Source: Staphylococcus edaphicus (GTDB taxonomy: Bacteria > Bacillota > Bacilli > Staphylococcales > Staphylococcaceae). From it: a stretch of DNA of 55,490 nt. The translations under genes were made by a program, and so were the position numbers. Of this stretch, positions 26,226-35,317 are shown one piece after another. Numbering within the stretch: position 1 is the first letter of the stretch; every line of letters starts with the position of its first letter. The DNA lies in contig NZ_MRZN01000018.1 of assembly GCF_002614725.1 (NCBI RefSeq), positions 1 to 55,490 of the forward strand, written 5' to 3'. The notes beneath the pieces are model-generated. The model did no database searches. It was not told the origin of the DNA and saw only the letters and a program-made list of their open reading frames with translations.

Positions 26226-28550
26226 TTATGCTTCCACTTGTTCATTACGTACTAAATCTTCGGCTAAACCATGCCAAAACTGTTGTAGCTCTTCTGTTGA
26301 ATGGCCATAGTCCGTAGCATCTTGACCAACGAAGTCTACGTGATCCCAACCATGTCTGATTGGCGTTACTTGCCAAATACCTTTTTGAACTTTATCTGTT
26401 GCTTCAGTATAATCTTGGTTAAATGGATGTAGCGATGAGATGGTAGATACCAGACCATCATTTACACGCCAATCTTTTTCAGCTGCTTTACCAATTAAAT
26501 TACCTGTAACAGTAAATCGTAGGAACATATCGATATCGGACTTCTGTTTACCTAATAACGTCGGTCTTGTAGATTCACCTGTGTATGTTTTATAAACAAT
26601 ATTCGGATTCAATGATGTTTGCTTATTTAATTTATCTGCGCCTTCACGCGTTAAATCATAAAATCCGTTATCTTGTGTTGTCCATAGCGCACTGTTTTGA
26701 ACACGTTGTACATAATTAGCATATGATTCGCCTTCTCTTTGTTTAAGCCCCCATTGGCCAAAACCAAAATCCACTCTAGAATTTTTATTTCCTTTGAACT
26801 TGGCATAATCAAAAGCTAATTGTCTTACTAGCGCCTCGTTACCTAATTTATCTGCTGCAATTGTACCATTATGTGGCGTGCCTAATGTCGTAATTGAATT
26901 TATCATATTATCATTATTACCTTGATATAATGGTGAAATTTCACCACCGTGTGCTTGTTGATATGCTAACTCTTCTTTGTTGCCGTTACGTAATAATTCT
27001 TCTAATTGTCTCACCGTTTGGCCACCCATACTATGTGCTACTAAATGCACTTTTTGTCCTGGTTGCCAATCTTTATACACACCTTCGTATGTTTTTCCAT
27101 AACGATCATGTCCATATTTTTCAGCATGTGCCGCACCATAGTCTACAGTACCGCCTTTAATATAGTAATAAAGTTCTACAGCACGATCATAGTTGCTACT
27201 TAATGCACCGACGCTCGCTTCATATGTTTCATATCCATTACTTTCTAAGTCTTGACGAATATTTAATTTATCGCCACCCCAATAATGGGATAATACAGAT
27301 GGATTGATATCATCTGTAAAGCCATTAAAACCATGTACTAGAATGATTGGGTCTTGATTTTTATATTGTCCTTGTTTCGCAGTCTTATTTGGTTGTTCAT
27401 CAGTTTTAGCTACTGATTGCTGCGTTTGATTTTTAGGTGTTGCTATCGCGTTTTCTTTTAATGTTTTTAAAGTTTTATCTTGACTATCTTTACGGTTATC
27501 ATCAGAATGCGTATCTGTTGCTTTTTCCCCGTTCAATTTATCTAATGAGATATTTGCTTTGTCTGCATTGACATTATCGCCTTGCTTATTAGAAGATTCG
27601 AGTTCCGTTGAAGATGTATCTGTATTTTCAGTTAGCTTGTTTTTGGCTGGCTGATTGTATTCTGGATCTACTGCTTCTTTCTCTTGTTCTGCCTTATCTT
27701 TGGCATTGTATTCCGGATCTACCGTTTCTTTCTCTTGTTCTGCCTTATCTTTGGCGTTGTATTCCGGATCTACTGCTTCTTTCTCTTGTTCTGCCTTATC
27801 TTTGGCATTGTATTCTGGATCTATCGTTTCTTTCTCTTGTTCTGCCTTATCTTTGGCATTGTATTCCGGGTCTACTGCTTCTTTCTCTTGTTCCGCTTTA
27901 TCTTTGGCGTTGTATTCCGGATCTACCGTTTCTTTCTCTTGTTCTGCCTTATCTTTAGCGTTGTATTCCGGATCTACTGCTTCTTTTTCTTGTTCTGCTT
28001 TATCTTTAGCGTTGTATTCCGGATCTACTGCTTCTTTCTCTTGTTCTGCTTTATCTTTAGCATTGTATTCCGGATCTACCGTTTCTTTCTCTTGTTCTGC
28101 TTTATCTTTAGCGTTGTATTCCGGATCTACTGCTTCTTTCTCTTGTTCTGCTTTATCTTTAGCATTGTATTCCGGATCTACTGCTTCTTTCTCTTGTTCT
28201 GCTTTATCTTTAGCATTGTATTCCGGATCTACTGTATTTCCTTCATCTACTCCGTTTGCTTGGCTAGATTGTTGTTCGTTATGTAAGCTTAAATTCTTCG
28301 TGTTATTTTCATCTTTCGTTTGTGCATTATCATTTTCAGTCGGTGTAGCTGGTGCTTCATTCACTAGTTTTTCTTGATTATCATTCCCCAATTGATTCCC
28401 ATTCAACTGTTGTGCCTTTGTATCTGTTTGATGATCTTCTTCAGCAGCTTGAGCTGTTCCTACGCCTAAAAATAGTAATGAACCTATTAATATGGAAGAA
28501 GCGCCGAAAGTAAATTTACGTATACTGTATTTGTTTTGTTGTTTGTCCAT
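26226..28550 (-). CDS. lip: Secreted triacylglycerol lipase (YSIRK, pre-pro form)
   Basis: This 774-residue extracellular lipase has a YSIRKFTFG signal peptide (residues 1-35). A long propeptide holds eleven 17-residue repeats (about 107-293) and a partial twelfth copy. The catalytic domain starts near 395. It shows ILVHGFNGF (oxyanion region), the nucleophile Ser507 in VAHSMGG, an Asp in VNDGLVST and a His in WDHVDFVG. The family cuts the propeptide outside the cell. The ATG at 28550 follows AAGAGGTG; a GTG three codons upstream overlaps that site. Short amphipathic peptide genes lie 50 nt upstream and 36 nt downstream. The propeptide repeats set it apart from the lipases I know from S. aureus and S. 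epidermidis. Confidence 0.94.
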   Translation of the reverse strand: MDKQQNKYSIRKFTFGASSILIGSLLFLGVGTAQAAEEDHQTDTKAQQLNGNQLGNDNQEKLVNEAPATPTENDNAQTKDENNTKNLSLHNEQQSSQANGVDEGNTVDPEYNAKDKAEQEKEAVDPEYNAKDKAEQEKEAVDPEYNAKDKAEQEKETVDPEYNAKDKAEQEKEAVDPEYNAKDKAEQEKEAVDPEYNAKDKAEQEKETVDPEYNAKDKAEQEKEAVDPEYNAKDKAEQEKETIDPEYNAKDKAEQEKEAVDPEYNAKDKAEQEKETVDPEYNAKDKAEQEKEAVDPEYNQPAKNKLTENTDTSSTELESSNKQGDNVNADKANISLDKLNGEKATDTHSDDNRKDSQDKTLKTLKENAIATPKNQTQQSVAKTDEQPNKTAKQGQYKNQDPIILVHGFNGFTDDINPSVLSHYWGGDKLNIRQDLESNGYETYEASVGALSSNYDRAVELYYYIKGGTVDYGAAHAEKYGHDRYGKTYEGVYKDWQPGQKVHLVAHSMGGQTVRQLEELLRNGNKEELAYQQAHGGEISPLYQGNNDNMINSITTLGTPHNGTIAADKLGNEALVRQLAFDYAKFKGNKNSRVDFGFGQWGLKQREGESYANYVQRVQNSALWTTQDNGFYDLTREGADKLNKQTSLNPNIVYKTYTGESTRPTLLGKQKSDIDMFLRFTVTGNLIGKAAEKDWRVNDGLVSTISSLHPFNQDYTEATDKVQKGIWQVTPIRHGWDHVDFVGQDATDYGHSTEELQQFWHGLAEDLVRNEQVEA
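27654..28232 (-). repeat. 51-bp repeats inside the lipase propeptide
   Basis: Eleven full copies of a 51-bp unit, plus 18 bp of a twelfth, encode VDPEYNAKDKAEQEKEA or the ...KET version. The alternation EA/ET and small synonymous changes show expansion by unequal recombination. The units are in phase, highly charged and contain no cysteine. The long plus-strand open frames over this region (to 240 codons) arise only because 51 is divisible by three. Confidence 0.95.
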
Positions 28551-28600
28551 GTTCAACACCTCTTAGTTAATGATTTTTACACATTTAAATTGCATCGATT

Positions 28601-28666
28601 TTAGATGAAAAGATTAACGATAAAACGTGGTATCAGTTCAAAAAACTTACCAATTAAAGCTTTCAT
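28601..28666 (-). CDS. PSM-like amphipathic peptide (21 residues), upstream of lipase
   Basis: The frame begins MKALIGKFFELIPRF and ends with IVNLFI, 21 residues with no signal sequence and net charge about +2. K7, E10, R14 and N18 fall on one helix side; a proline at position 13 may kink the helix. AAAGGAGG lies 8 nt before the ATG. The stop codon is 50 nt upstream of the lipase ATG with no terminator between. It could be a PSM, or a leader peptide that controls lipase translation. Confidence 0.65.
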   Translation of the reverse strand: MKALIGKFFELIPRFIVNLFI

Positions 28667-28684
28667 ACGATTCAACCTCCTTTT

Positions 28685-28698
28685 AGAAAACGCTTACA
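28685..28698 (-). promoter_or_regulatory. cre site upstream of the peptide-lipase operon
   Basis: On the minus strand TGTAAGCGTTTTCT fits the cre consensus TGWAARCGYTWNCW at every position. It lies 19 bp upstream of the peptide ATG, inside the expected 5' untranslated region, where CcpA would act as a roadblock. The lipase unit is therefore probably glucose-repressed. No convincing promoter could be fixed in the A/T-rich DNA above it. Confidence 0.65.
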
Positions 28699-28856
28699 CA
28701 AATTCTAAAAATTTTTATTTATTAAAAGAATTGATAGCAATGCTAAATGAATTTATTGCATCTAAAAAACGAAAACTTTTAATAAATAATTTAATTAGAT
28801 TCTACTAAATAACAGCCTTCAAGTCAATAATAGAGCGCAATTTAATTTCGTACAAT

Positions 28857-28892
28857 AAAAAATACTCGTCGATTAACGACGAGTATTTTTTA
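28857..28892. terminator. Terminator overlapping the NSS gene stop
   Basis: A hairpin AAAAAATACTCGTCG / CGACGAGTATTTTTT with A and T runs on both flanks. On the minus strand it ends the NSS transporter gene, whose stop codon lies at its edge. Confidence 0.85.
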
Positions 28893-30218
28893 GATAAATT
28901 GAACAACAAATATTAAAATAATAACTAACGGTAAGATGAATTTCACTAAATAGTACCAAGGCATAAATAATTTAAATTTATCTTTTCCAAAATGTTCTCT
29001 TAAATCTTCTTTATTTAATAATTGCCCTACTACTAACGTAGTACCCAATGCACCTAATGGCATCAATATATTAGATACTAAGAAATCCATATTATCAAAT
29101 ATTGTACCTGCCGCAAATTGAATACCACTTAGACTACTAAATGATAATGTAGCAGGTATACTAATGATAAATACTAATAAACTAGCATAAAATGCCACGG
29201 GTTTCCGCTTAGAATTGTCATTTTTAGTAAAATTCGAAACATTTAATTCAAGCAGTGATATAGACGAGGTAAGTGCTGCAAACAAGAATAAAATTAGAAA
29301 AATCAAATAAAATCCTTGTCCAAAAGCCATTTGGTCAAATACTTTTGGCAATACTTTAAATAATAGACCCGGCCCTTCTGTTGGACTGTAACCAAAGGCA
29401 GCGATTGCAGGGAATATTGCCAAGCCTGCAAGAACAGAAACTAAAATGTTCATTGCTACGATTGAAACTGCAGATGTCTTAATGGTCATTTCTTTTGACG
29501 CGTAACTCGCATAAGTAATCATTCCCGTTGTCCCTAAAGATAAAGTGAAGAATGATTGTCCGAGCGCAAACAAGACACCTTCCATAGAAACATCTTGTAA
29601 ACGTGGTTGTAAGATATATTTCAAGCCTTCCATTGAACCTTCTAATGTAAGTGATTTAATAACAATGATAATTAAAAAGACAAACAGCAATGGCATCATA
29701 AACTTAGACGCTTTTTCTAATCCTTTTTCAACACCCATCATGACGATAGCCATAGTTAATAGTATAAAGATACCTTGTCCTGCAATCGTTAACCAAGGAT
29801 TTCCTATAATGGTTTCAAATTGTATACTGCCTAATGTGTTATTGCTAAAAGTTAATATCTGAAATGCCACATTGATGATATATATAATAATCCAGCCACC
29901 AATCACACTATAAAAGCCAAACAATATAAATACTGCTAAATTACCATTCCAACCTATGATATTAAGCCATTTTTTCTTCGTCAATTTTTCATATATATTA
30001 GTAGTATAGGTTTTTCCCATTTTACCTACAGTAAATTCCATCATTAATAGCGGTAAGCCTACAAATATCGTAAACAGTAGAAACATAAGTAAAAATGCGC
30101 CACCACCATATATGCCAGCCATATATGGAAACTTCCACATAGCCCCTAGTCCAATAGCAGAGCCAGCACTCGCTAAAATAAATCCTGTCGAGGATTTCCA
30201 TTGTGATTGTTTATTCAT
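28890..30218 (-). CDS. Sodium-dependent transporter, NSS (SNF) family
   Basis: This 442-residue inner-membrane symporter has about 11 membrane segments. The N-terminal substrate and sodium site is clear: ASAGSAIGLGAMWKFPYMAG (unwound TM1). GVEKGLEKASKFMMPLLF and FSLSLGTTG-like TLSLGTTGMITYASY match the bacterial NSS branch, which imports amino acids with sodium. The specific substrate cannot be read from the sequence. It is a single gene. Confidence 0.92.
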   Translation of the reverse strand: MNKQSQWKSSTGFILASAGSAIGLGAMWKFPYMAGIYGGGAFLLMFLLFTIFVGLPLLMMEFTVGKMGKTYTTNIYEKLTKKKWLNIIGWNGNLAVFILFGFYSVIGGWIIIYIINVAFQILTFSNNTLGSIQFETIIGNPWLTIAGQGIFILLTMAIVMMGVEKGLEKASKFMMPLLFVFLIIIVIKSLTLEGSMEGLKYILQPRLQDVSMEGVLFALGQSFFTLSLGTTGMITYASYASKEMTIKTSAVSIVAMNILVSVLAGLAIFPAIAAFGYSPTEGPGLLFKVLPKVFDQMAFGQGFYLIFLILFLFAALTSSISLLELNVSNFTKNDNSKRKPVAFYASLLVFIISIPATLSFSSLSGIQFAAGTIFDNMDFLVSNILMPLGALGTTLVVGQLLNKEDLREHFGKDKFKLFMPWYYLVKFILPLVIILIFVVQFI

Positions 30219-30426
30219 TCTTTTACATCCTTTATTTTTTACAAAACTTCATTACGTTAAAGCGTTTATGTAACATAGCATCTACTATAACATTTTTTTC
30301 CACTTGACTCAATCAATTTTTTTATGCATTATTTTCTTATTAGTGTCACAATCACAGTGATAGTAATAGCTTTCAGTAAGTCAATATTTTATGAAATATC
30401 AACAAAGTAATACTTTAAATATTAAA

Positions 30427-30441
30427 AATTATCTGACATTT
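30427..30441 (+). promoter_or_regulatory. Candidate CodY box upstream of brnQ
   Basis: AATTATCTGACATTT differs from the CodY consensus AATTTTCWGAAAATT at three positions. It lies about 80 bp upstream of the brnQ ATG. BrnQ transporters are CodY targets in S. aureus. Otherwise 30219-30520 holds no gene. Confidence 0.4.
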
Positions 30442-30520
30442 CATTGAAAATTCGTCTCATTTATGGTAAAGTAGCATGTGTTTTGTACAAGACAATCTCC
30501 TTGAAATTGAGGTATCAAGA

Positions 30521-31834
30521 ATGAATAAACTCATAGTAATTTCTGGTCTAATGTTATTTTCATTTTTCTTTGGGGCCGGAAATTTAATATTTCCACCTAT
30601 GTTAGGTTATACAGCTCAAGAAAATATGTGGGTTTCAATGACTGGATTCGCCATTACAGGGATTTTACTTCCCTATTTAACTGTAATCGTTGTGGCATAT
30701 ATGAACGGTGGCGTTGAAAGTATCGGCAATAAGGTACATCCAATATTTGGTACAGTCTTTGCGATCTGTATCTATTTATCAATCGGGGCACTTTATGGTA
30801 TTCCACGTGCCGCTAATGTCGCTTATGAAATAGGAACTAACCATGTGTTACCAGTACACAATCATTTTACTTTAATTATTTTCTCACTCATTTTTTTCCT
30901 TGTTGTTTATCTGATTGCGCTTTATCCAAATCGTATCATTGATAACCTAGGAAAATATTTAACGCCTATACTCATTATTATTATTGCAGCCTTATGCATT
31001 TTAGTAATTATTAACCCTGAAGGTTCGATTGGACAAGCGAGCGGTAAATATGCTGAAACACCCTTAGTATCAGGTATTTTAGAAGGTTACTTCACTATGG
31101 ATTTAGTAGCTGCACTGGCTTTTTCTGTAGTAATCGTTCAAATGTTCAAATTGAGTGGTGTCAATGATCATAAGTCACTTGTTAAAAATGTAATTAAATC
31201 TGGACTCATTTCAGCAATATTATTATTAATTATCTATTTTGCACTTGCTTATGTCGGTGCAACAACAAGTCATGAAGGATTTAAAGATGGCACTGGTATA
31301 TTAACATTCAATTCATTACGCGTATTTGGTTCAATAGGTAATTTATTGTTTGGTATTATTGTTATCTTAGCATGTTTAACAACATGTATTGGTTTAGTCA
31401 ATGCGTGCGCAGCTTTTGCTATGAAGAAATTACCAAAAGTATCATACAAGAAATTTGTATTAATTTTTTCTTTATTAGGTTTTTTAGTTTCCACTTTAGG
31501 ATTAGAACTTATTTTGCAAATTGCTGTACCGCTTTTAACATTTATTTATCCTACATCTATTGTATTGGTTCTTATATCGTTAGTAAGCATATTTATTCCA
31601 TTTGAAATGAAATTCGCGTTTATTTTACCGACTATTATGACGTTAATCATTTCTATGCTACAAATATTCAATGATTTTAAACTATTCCAACCACTAATCA
31701 CACTATATCAAGCGTTGCCTTTAGCAGCTATCCAATTAGGTTGGTTAATACCATTCATTGTTTTACTAGTTGTCGGATTAATTATTGATTATTTCCTGAA
31801 AAATAAACCTGTCAGATCATCACAAGCGACCTGA
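30521..31834 (+). CDS. brnQ: Branched-chain amino acid carrier BrnQ
   Basis: This 437-residue LIVCS-family symporter imports leucine, isoleucine and valine with sodium or protons. About 12 membrane segments are present. The family signature FFFGAGNLIFPPMLG is at residues 13-27, and the sequence later shows GIPRAANVAYEIG. The start MNKLIVISG is chosen because GAGGTATCAAGA precedes it; an upstream ATG 15 codons earlier lacks a site. Several brnQ paralogues usually exist per staphylococcal genome, and I cannot say which this is. Confidence 0.93.
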   Translation: MNKLIVISGLMLFSFFFGAGNLIFPPMLGYTAQENMWVSMTGFAITGILLPYLTVIVVAYMNGGVESIGNKVHPIFGTVFAICIYLSIGALYGIPRAANVAYEIGTNHVLPVHNHFTLIIFSLIFFLVVYLIALYPNRIIDNLGKYLTPILIIIIAALCILVIINPEGSIGQASGKYAETPLVSGILEGYFTMDLVAALAFSVVIVQMFKLSGVNDHKSLVKNVIKSGLISAILLLIIYFALAYVGATTSHEGFKDGTGILTFNSLRVFGSIGNLLFGIIVILACLTTCIGLVNACAAFAMKKLPKVSYKKFVLIFSLLGFLVSTLGLELILQIAVPLLTFIYPTSIVLVLISLVSIFIPFEMKFAFILPTIMTLIISMLQIFNDFKLFQPLITLYQALPLAAIQLGWLIPFIVLLVVGLIIDYFLKNKPVRSSQAT

Positions 31835-31867
31835 CATTTTGGCTTTAAATAGCCATATTTAATTAAT

Positions 31868-31918
31868 CGAACATTCATTATCTAATTCATTTCTTTAGAT
31901 ACATGGATGTTCTTTTTA
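31868..31918 (+). terminator. Weak terminator after brnQ
   Basis: An imperfect stem AACATTCATTATCTAA / TTAGATACATGGATGTT with a small loop is followed by CTTTTT. Confidence 0.5.
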
Positions 31919-32018
31919 GTTAGAAGAAGATTTATAGTGCTAGACTTTGTTATGATGAGTAAAAATAACTATATGCATAGCCATGACATATATAAAACGA
32001 ATAGAATGGAGTTGTAAT

Positions 32019-32393
32019 ATGACGGACACTTTTGATACATTTTTAAAAACAATAGATAATGAAGCACACAGAACAAGGTTAGAAGACATCTTTAACTGGA
32101 TTACGGATACATTCCCTAATCTTGAAAGAACTATAAAATGGAACCAACCCATGTTCACCGATCATGGTACGTTTATCATTGCTTTTAGTACTGCCAAACA
32201 ACATGTCTCAGTTGCACCCGAAACTAAAGCTTTAAATGCATTTACACAACAAATTGAAAACGCTGGTTATTCACAAACTAATAATCTCTATCGTATAAAA
32301 TGGAACCAAGATGTAGATTTCGTATTATTAAACGACATTATCCAATACAATATAGATGACAAATCCGACTGTGATACATTCTGGAGAACTTAA
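32019..32393 (+). CDS. YdhG/YdeI-type DUF1801 protein
   Basis: This 124-residue cytoplasmic protein of the DUF1801 family (often labelled iron chaperone in Bacillus) has the diagnostic TIKWNQPMFTDHGTFIIAF core and a second strand-rich RIKWNQDVDF. Homologues act in iron-sulfur or heme supply only by indirect evidence, so no function is assigned. The start MTDTFDTF follows GGAGTTGTAAT; a longer 12-codon extension lacks support. Confidence 0.85.
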   Translation: MTDTFDTFLKTIDNEAHRTRLEDIFNWITDTFPNLERTIKWNQPMFTDHGTFIIAFSTAKQHVSVAPETKALNAFTQQIENAGYSQTNNLYRIKWNQDVDFVLLNDIIQYNIDDKSDCDTFWRT

Positions 32394-32410
32394 TACTAAA
32401 CTCTCAATAT

Positions 32411-32448
32411 AAAGCCCCATCACACTAAAAATAGTGATGGGGCTTTAA
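32411..32448. terminator. Terminator after the DUF1801 gene
   Basis: A stem AAAGCCCCATCAC / GTGATGGGGCTTT. The minus-strand est gene ends at 32559, so the hairpin may serve both converging genes. Confidence 0.8.
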
Positions 32449-32558
32449 ACCATAGACGCTCAATTTAATTTGAAAGATTCATTTTAATAAATATTAGCTT
32501 TTCTCATGTATTTGTAAAATGATTATCACATTAATTCCTAAGTGTAAGTTACAGTATT

Positions 32559-33296
32559 CTAATAGTCTTCAAAAAATGCGATAATATCTTGTTCTACTTC
32601 GATATGGCCTTCTCCATAAGTCATCAAGTGTTTTGATGGACCATATCCTTTCATTTCTTTATCGTCGTGTTGAATATGGTTATAAATATAGTGCGCACTC
32701 GTTGCATAAGCCTCATCATCTTGCTCACCATATTTAATAGCAATTGGTGCTGTAATATTTTTTAAATTAGACATGACGTTTTCCACTAGTAATTGAAACT
32801 TATTCAGTTCTGGACTGTAACTTTCAATTTTTCCAATTTGTTTATCTATCTCTGTGTTGTCTAGACCAACTAAGCTTCCCATGCGTTGACCATAATTTTC
32901 AAGTCTGCCTGATAGACCAGCATCACTCTTTCTATATGGTGTGGACATTATGGCTACTGAACTAACATCTTCACTTTCAGCTAATTTCAATGACAATATG
33001 CCACCTAAGGATAAACCACACACACTAATTGCTTCATATCCTTTGTTCTTTAAGAATTGATAACCCGCTCTCGCATCTTCCAACCAATCATCAACATCAA
33101 ATGACATTAATTCTTCAAGCATAAGTCCATGACCTTTGTAGGCAGGTACATAACATGTAAATCCTGCTTTATTTAAATTTTTTGCTAATAATTTTACGTC
33201 TCGTACAGTCCCTGTAAAGGAATGTAACAATAATATCGCCTTGTCAGCATTTTCATGTTCCAAAAATATTGGGTTTGGTGCTTTTACGTTAATCAT
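32559..33296 (-). CDS. Carboxylesterase (Est30-like alpha/beta hydrolase)
   Basis: This 245-residue cytoplasmic esterase resembles the Geobacillus Est30 and monoglyceride-lipase-like families. LLLHSFTG is the oxyanion strand, CGLSLGG holds the nucleophile Ser, GEQDDEAY the Asp and YGEGHIEVEQD the His. The ATG at 33296 has GGAGTGACAAATA before it. It is a single gene. The natural substrate is unknown; short-chain esters are typical. Confidence 0.9.
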   Translation of the reverse strand: MINVKAPNPIFLEHENADKAILLLHSFTGTVRDVKLLAKNLNKAGFTCYVPAYKGHGLMLEELMSFDVDDWLEDARAGYQFLKNKGYEAISVCGLSLGGILSLKLAESEDVSSVAIMSTPYRKSDAGLSGRLENYGQRMGSLVGLDNTEIDKQIGKIESYSPELNKFQLLVENVMSNLKNITAPIAIKYGEQDDEAYATSAHYIYNHIQHDDKEMKGYGPSKHLMTYGEGHIEVEQDIIAFFEDY

Positions 33297-33383
33297 TATT
33301 TGTCACTCCACATTTTAGTTTCCTTATGTATTGTAATTGAAAATTTCTCAACTCACAAAGCATTCAATTCATCACTTAAAAAC

Positions 33384-33432
33384 AAAAAACCTTTAATGTA
33401 ATGACATAACCACTTGTCGCTACATTAAAGGA
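33384..33432 (-). terminator. Terminator of the 33481-34014 gene
   Basis: A stem CCTTTAATGTAG / TTACATTAAAGG is followed by TTTTTTG on the minus strand, 48 nt after the stop codon. Confidence 0.85.
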
Positions 33433-33480
33433 TTTTGAAGTATTAACCTGCTAATACTTGTTTTGTTTAACCGAATCATT

Positions 33481-34014
33481 TTACTGAGAATTATTAAAAA
33501 ATTGTAGTTCATAAATGGATTTTTCATCATAAGTGTTAAAACGATCGATAATGCCATTTAAATATAATTCTTGTGTTTTCCTACTTACATTATGCTGATA
33601 AGTTAATTTAACATTTAAGTCTGATTGGTAACCATTATTTTGAATTGTACTTTCAATTTCAGAAAAAACATCTTTATTGATCGGCAATAAATAGCCTTCT
33701 TTACTTGGCAAAATATTCACATATTTTTCTTGTAACACTTCTTGATTACCGATATAAATCTCAATCTTTATATTCTTTGCAGCGCCGCCACCAAGATTAT
33801 ATAATTTCAAATAATCTTGTTCTGACTTACTTTCAATACCTACATTTTTCAACTGTAACTCATCTTTATCTCGTGTTATTAATATTTGATTAAAGCCAAG
33901 CGCTGGTAAAAAACTGATCTTCATTTGGTAAAGCTGCACACTTACTGAAACAAAGTAAAAGAGTGCCATTATAAATGTACCTAGTGAACCTATAGCTGAT
34001 ATTATATTTATCAT
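33481..34014 (-). CDS. Membrane-anchored protein of unknown function
   Basis: This 177-residue protein has one N-terminal membrane helix (IISAIGSLGTFIMALFYFVSV, about 3-24) and then a beta-rich soluble domain. That domain carries a phrase common in phage-type and bacterial beta-sandwich domains, LKNVGIESKSEQDYLKLYNLGGGAAKNIKIEI. The N-x-G-G-G-x-A-x-x-I motif (LGGGAAKNIKIEI) is often seen in uncharacterised surface or phage-defence proteins. GGAGGTTTTTAAACA precedes the ATG. No function is assigned. Confidence 0.75.
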   Translation of the reverse strand: MINIISAIGSLGTFIMALFYFVSVSVQLYQMKISFLPALGFNQILITRDKDELQLKNVGIESKSEQDYLKLYNLGGGAAKNIKIEIYIGNQEVLQEKYVNILPSKEGYLLPINKDVFSEIESTIQNNGYQSDLNVKLTYQHNVSRKTQELYLNGIIDRFNTYDEKSIYELQFFNNSQ

Positions 34015-34105
34015 TGTTTAAAAACCTCCATTGTTTTTGTTGAGAGGCAGGTAATGTATTGTAACATAGTTTAACCATTTTAAAAAATAGTGTCATATCA
34101 TCTAG

Positions 34106-35317
34106 TTAATCATCTTCAATCACTCTATTTTTAGCAGCTGGATACCCAAAAATAAAGCATAAAATTACCATTGCAATTAATGAAACGATACCTGAATCCC
34201 AACTACCTGTCGCATCATGAAGGTAACCTATTAAGAAAGGGCCTACAGCCGCAACTAAATAGCCCACAGATTGTCCAAATCCAGATAGCGAAATACTACC
34301 ATCACTCGTACGTGCACGGATAGAAAAGAACGTCATACATAAACTAAAACATGCTCCCATTGCTAAACCGGCAATAATCATACCGATAACCAGTAATGCA
34401 ACTGATTGCGTAAAGAAAAGACTAAAGCCGACCAAGAATAATATTGTGATAATGACAATTAAACTGCGCTGATCTTTTAACTTAGATGCAATAATTGGAA
34501 ACGTAAAGGTCATCGGCACTTGCGCAAACTGGTTTAACATTAATAAATAGCCTGCTGTAGACGGATCTACACCTCTATCAACAAGAATGGATGGTACCCA
34601 GGCAACCACTGTATAAAATATCATTGATTGAAAACCCATGGTTAATGCAACCATCCACGCCAATTTTGATTTTATTATTGAAACCTTTTTAAGCCTATCT
34701 TGTTGATCTGCTATCGCTGTTGTCTGCTCTAATTGTACACCTTTTCGCGCTTTAGGAATCCAAAGTATTATGGCAATCATGGCAAAAAGGATCCAAAACG
34801 ACAATGATATTCTAAATCCTAGTGGCGTTATTTCTGATAACGGAAAACTAAGCCCTCCACCCAAGCCAGCCGTAAAATTCATTGTTCCACTATAAATCCC
34901 TGTAGCAAGTCCGATTTGCATTGGGAAATACCATTTCACGTAACTTGGAAGTACAACATTACCAAATGCAATTGCTACACCAAGAATGATGGTACCAATT
35001 AAAAACAAAGTGAAATCCCCAGCCACACGTAGATATAGTGCAACAATGAGCAACATCGTAGAATACATTATTGTACGAGACATTGTTAATCGAGAAGTTA
35101 CTTTTGAAACGACTGGAGAAACAACTGCAAAGATAATTAACGGTATTGTAGTTAAGATGCCCGCAACACTGTTATTAATATCCATTACTTGCTTAATTTC
35201 ATCAACAACAGGGCCAACCGATGTCAGTGGTGCACGCAAAGTAGAAGCAATAAAAATAATTGCCAATACCATACCCCAACTATTATTCACTTTATTTATA
35301 CGATAGGAATACGTCAT
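34106..35317 (-). CDS. MFS transporter, CynX/NimT family
   Basis: This 403-residue 12-helix transporter begins MTYSYRINKVNNSWGMVLAI and continues TLRAPLTSVGPVVDEI, the signature of the CynX/NimT (cyanate, nitroimidazole) branch of the major facilitator superfamily. AAGGCGGTATAAG precedes this ATG. The 50-codon upward extension of the open frame has no such site and is rejected. Substrate unknown. Confidence 0.88.
   Translation of the reverse strand: MTYSYRINKVNNSWGMVLAIIFIASTLRAPLTSVGPVVDEIKQVMDINNSVAGILTTIPLIIFAVVSPVVSKVTSRLTMSRTIMYSTMLLIVALYLRVAGDFTLFLIGTIILGVAIAFGNVVLPSYVKWYFPMQIGLATGIYSGTMNFTAGLGGGLSFPLSEITPLGFRISLSFWILFAMIAIILWIPKARKGVQLEQTTAIADQQDRLKKVSIIKSKLAWMVALTMGFQSMIFYTVVAWVPSILVDRGVDPSTAGYLLMLNQFAQVPMTFTFPIIASKLKDQRSLIVIITILFLVGFSLFFTQSVALLVIGMIIAGLAMGACFSLCMTFFSIRARTSDGSISLSGFGQSVGYLVAAVGPFLIGYLHDATGSWDSGIVSLIAMVILCFIFGYPAAKNRVIEDD

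Noticed and set aside
27655..28377. Long plus-strand open frames (up to 240 codons) opposite the lipase repeats
   Set aside because: They arise because the 51-bp repeat is a multiple of three and its antisense lacks stops. They have no ribosome-binding site and a monotonous composition, and the real gene is on the other strand.
30250..30275. cre-like sequence upstream of the NSS transporter gene
   Set aside because: It has three mismatches to the consensus in either orientation, too weak to call.
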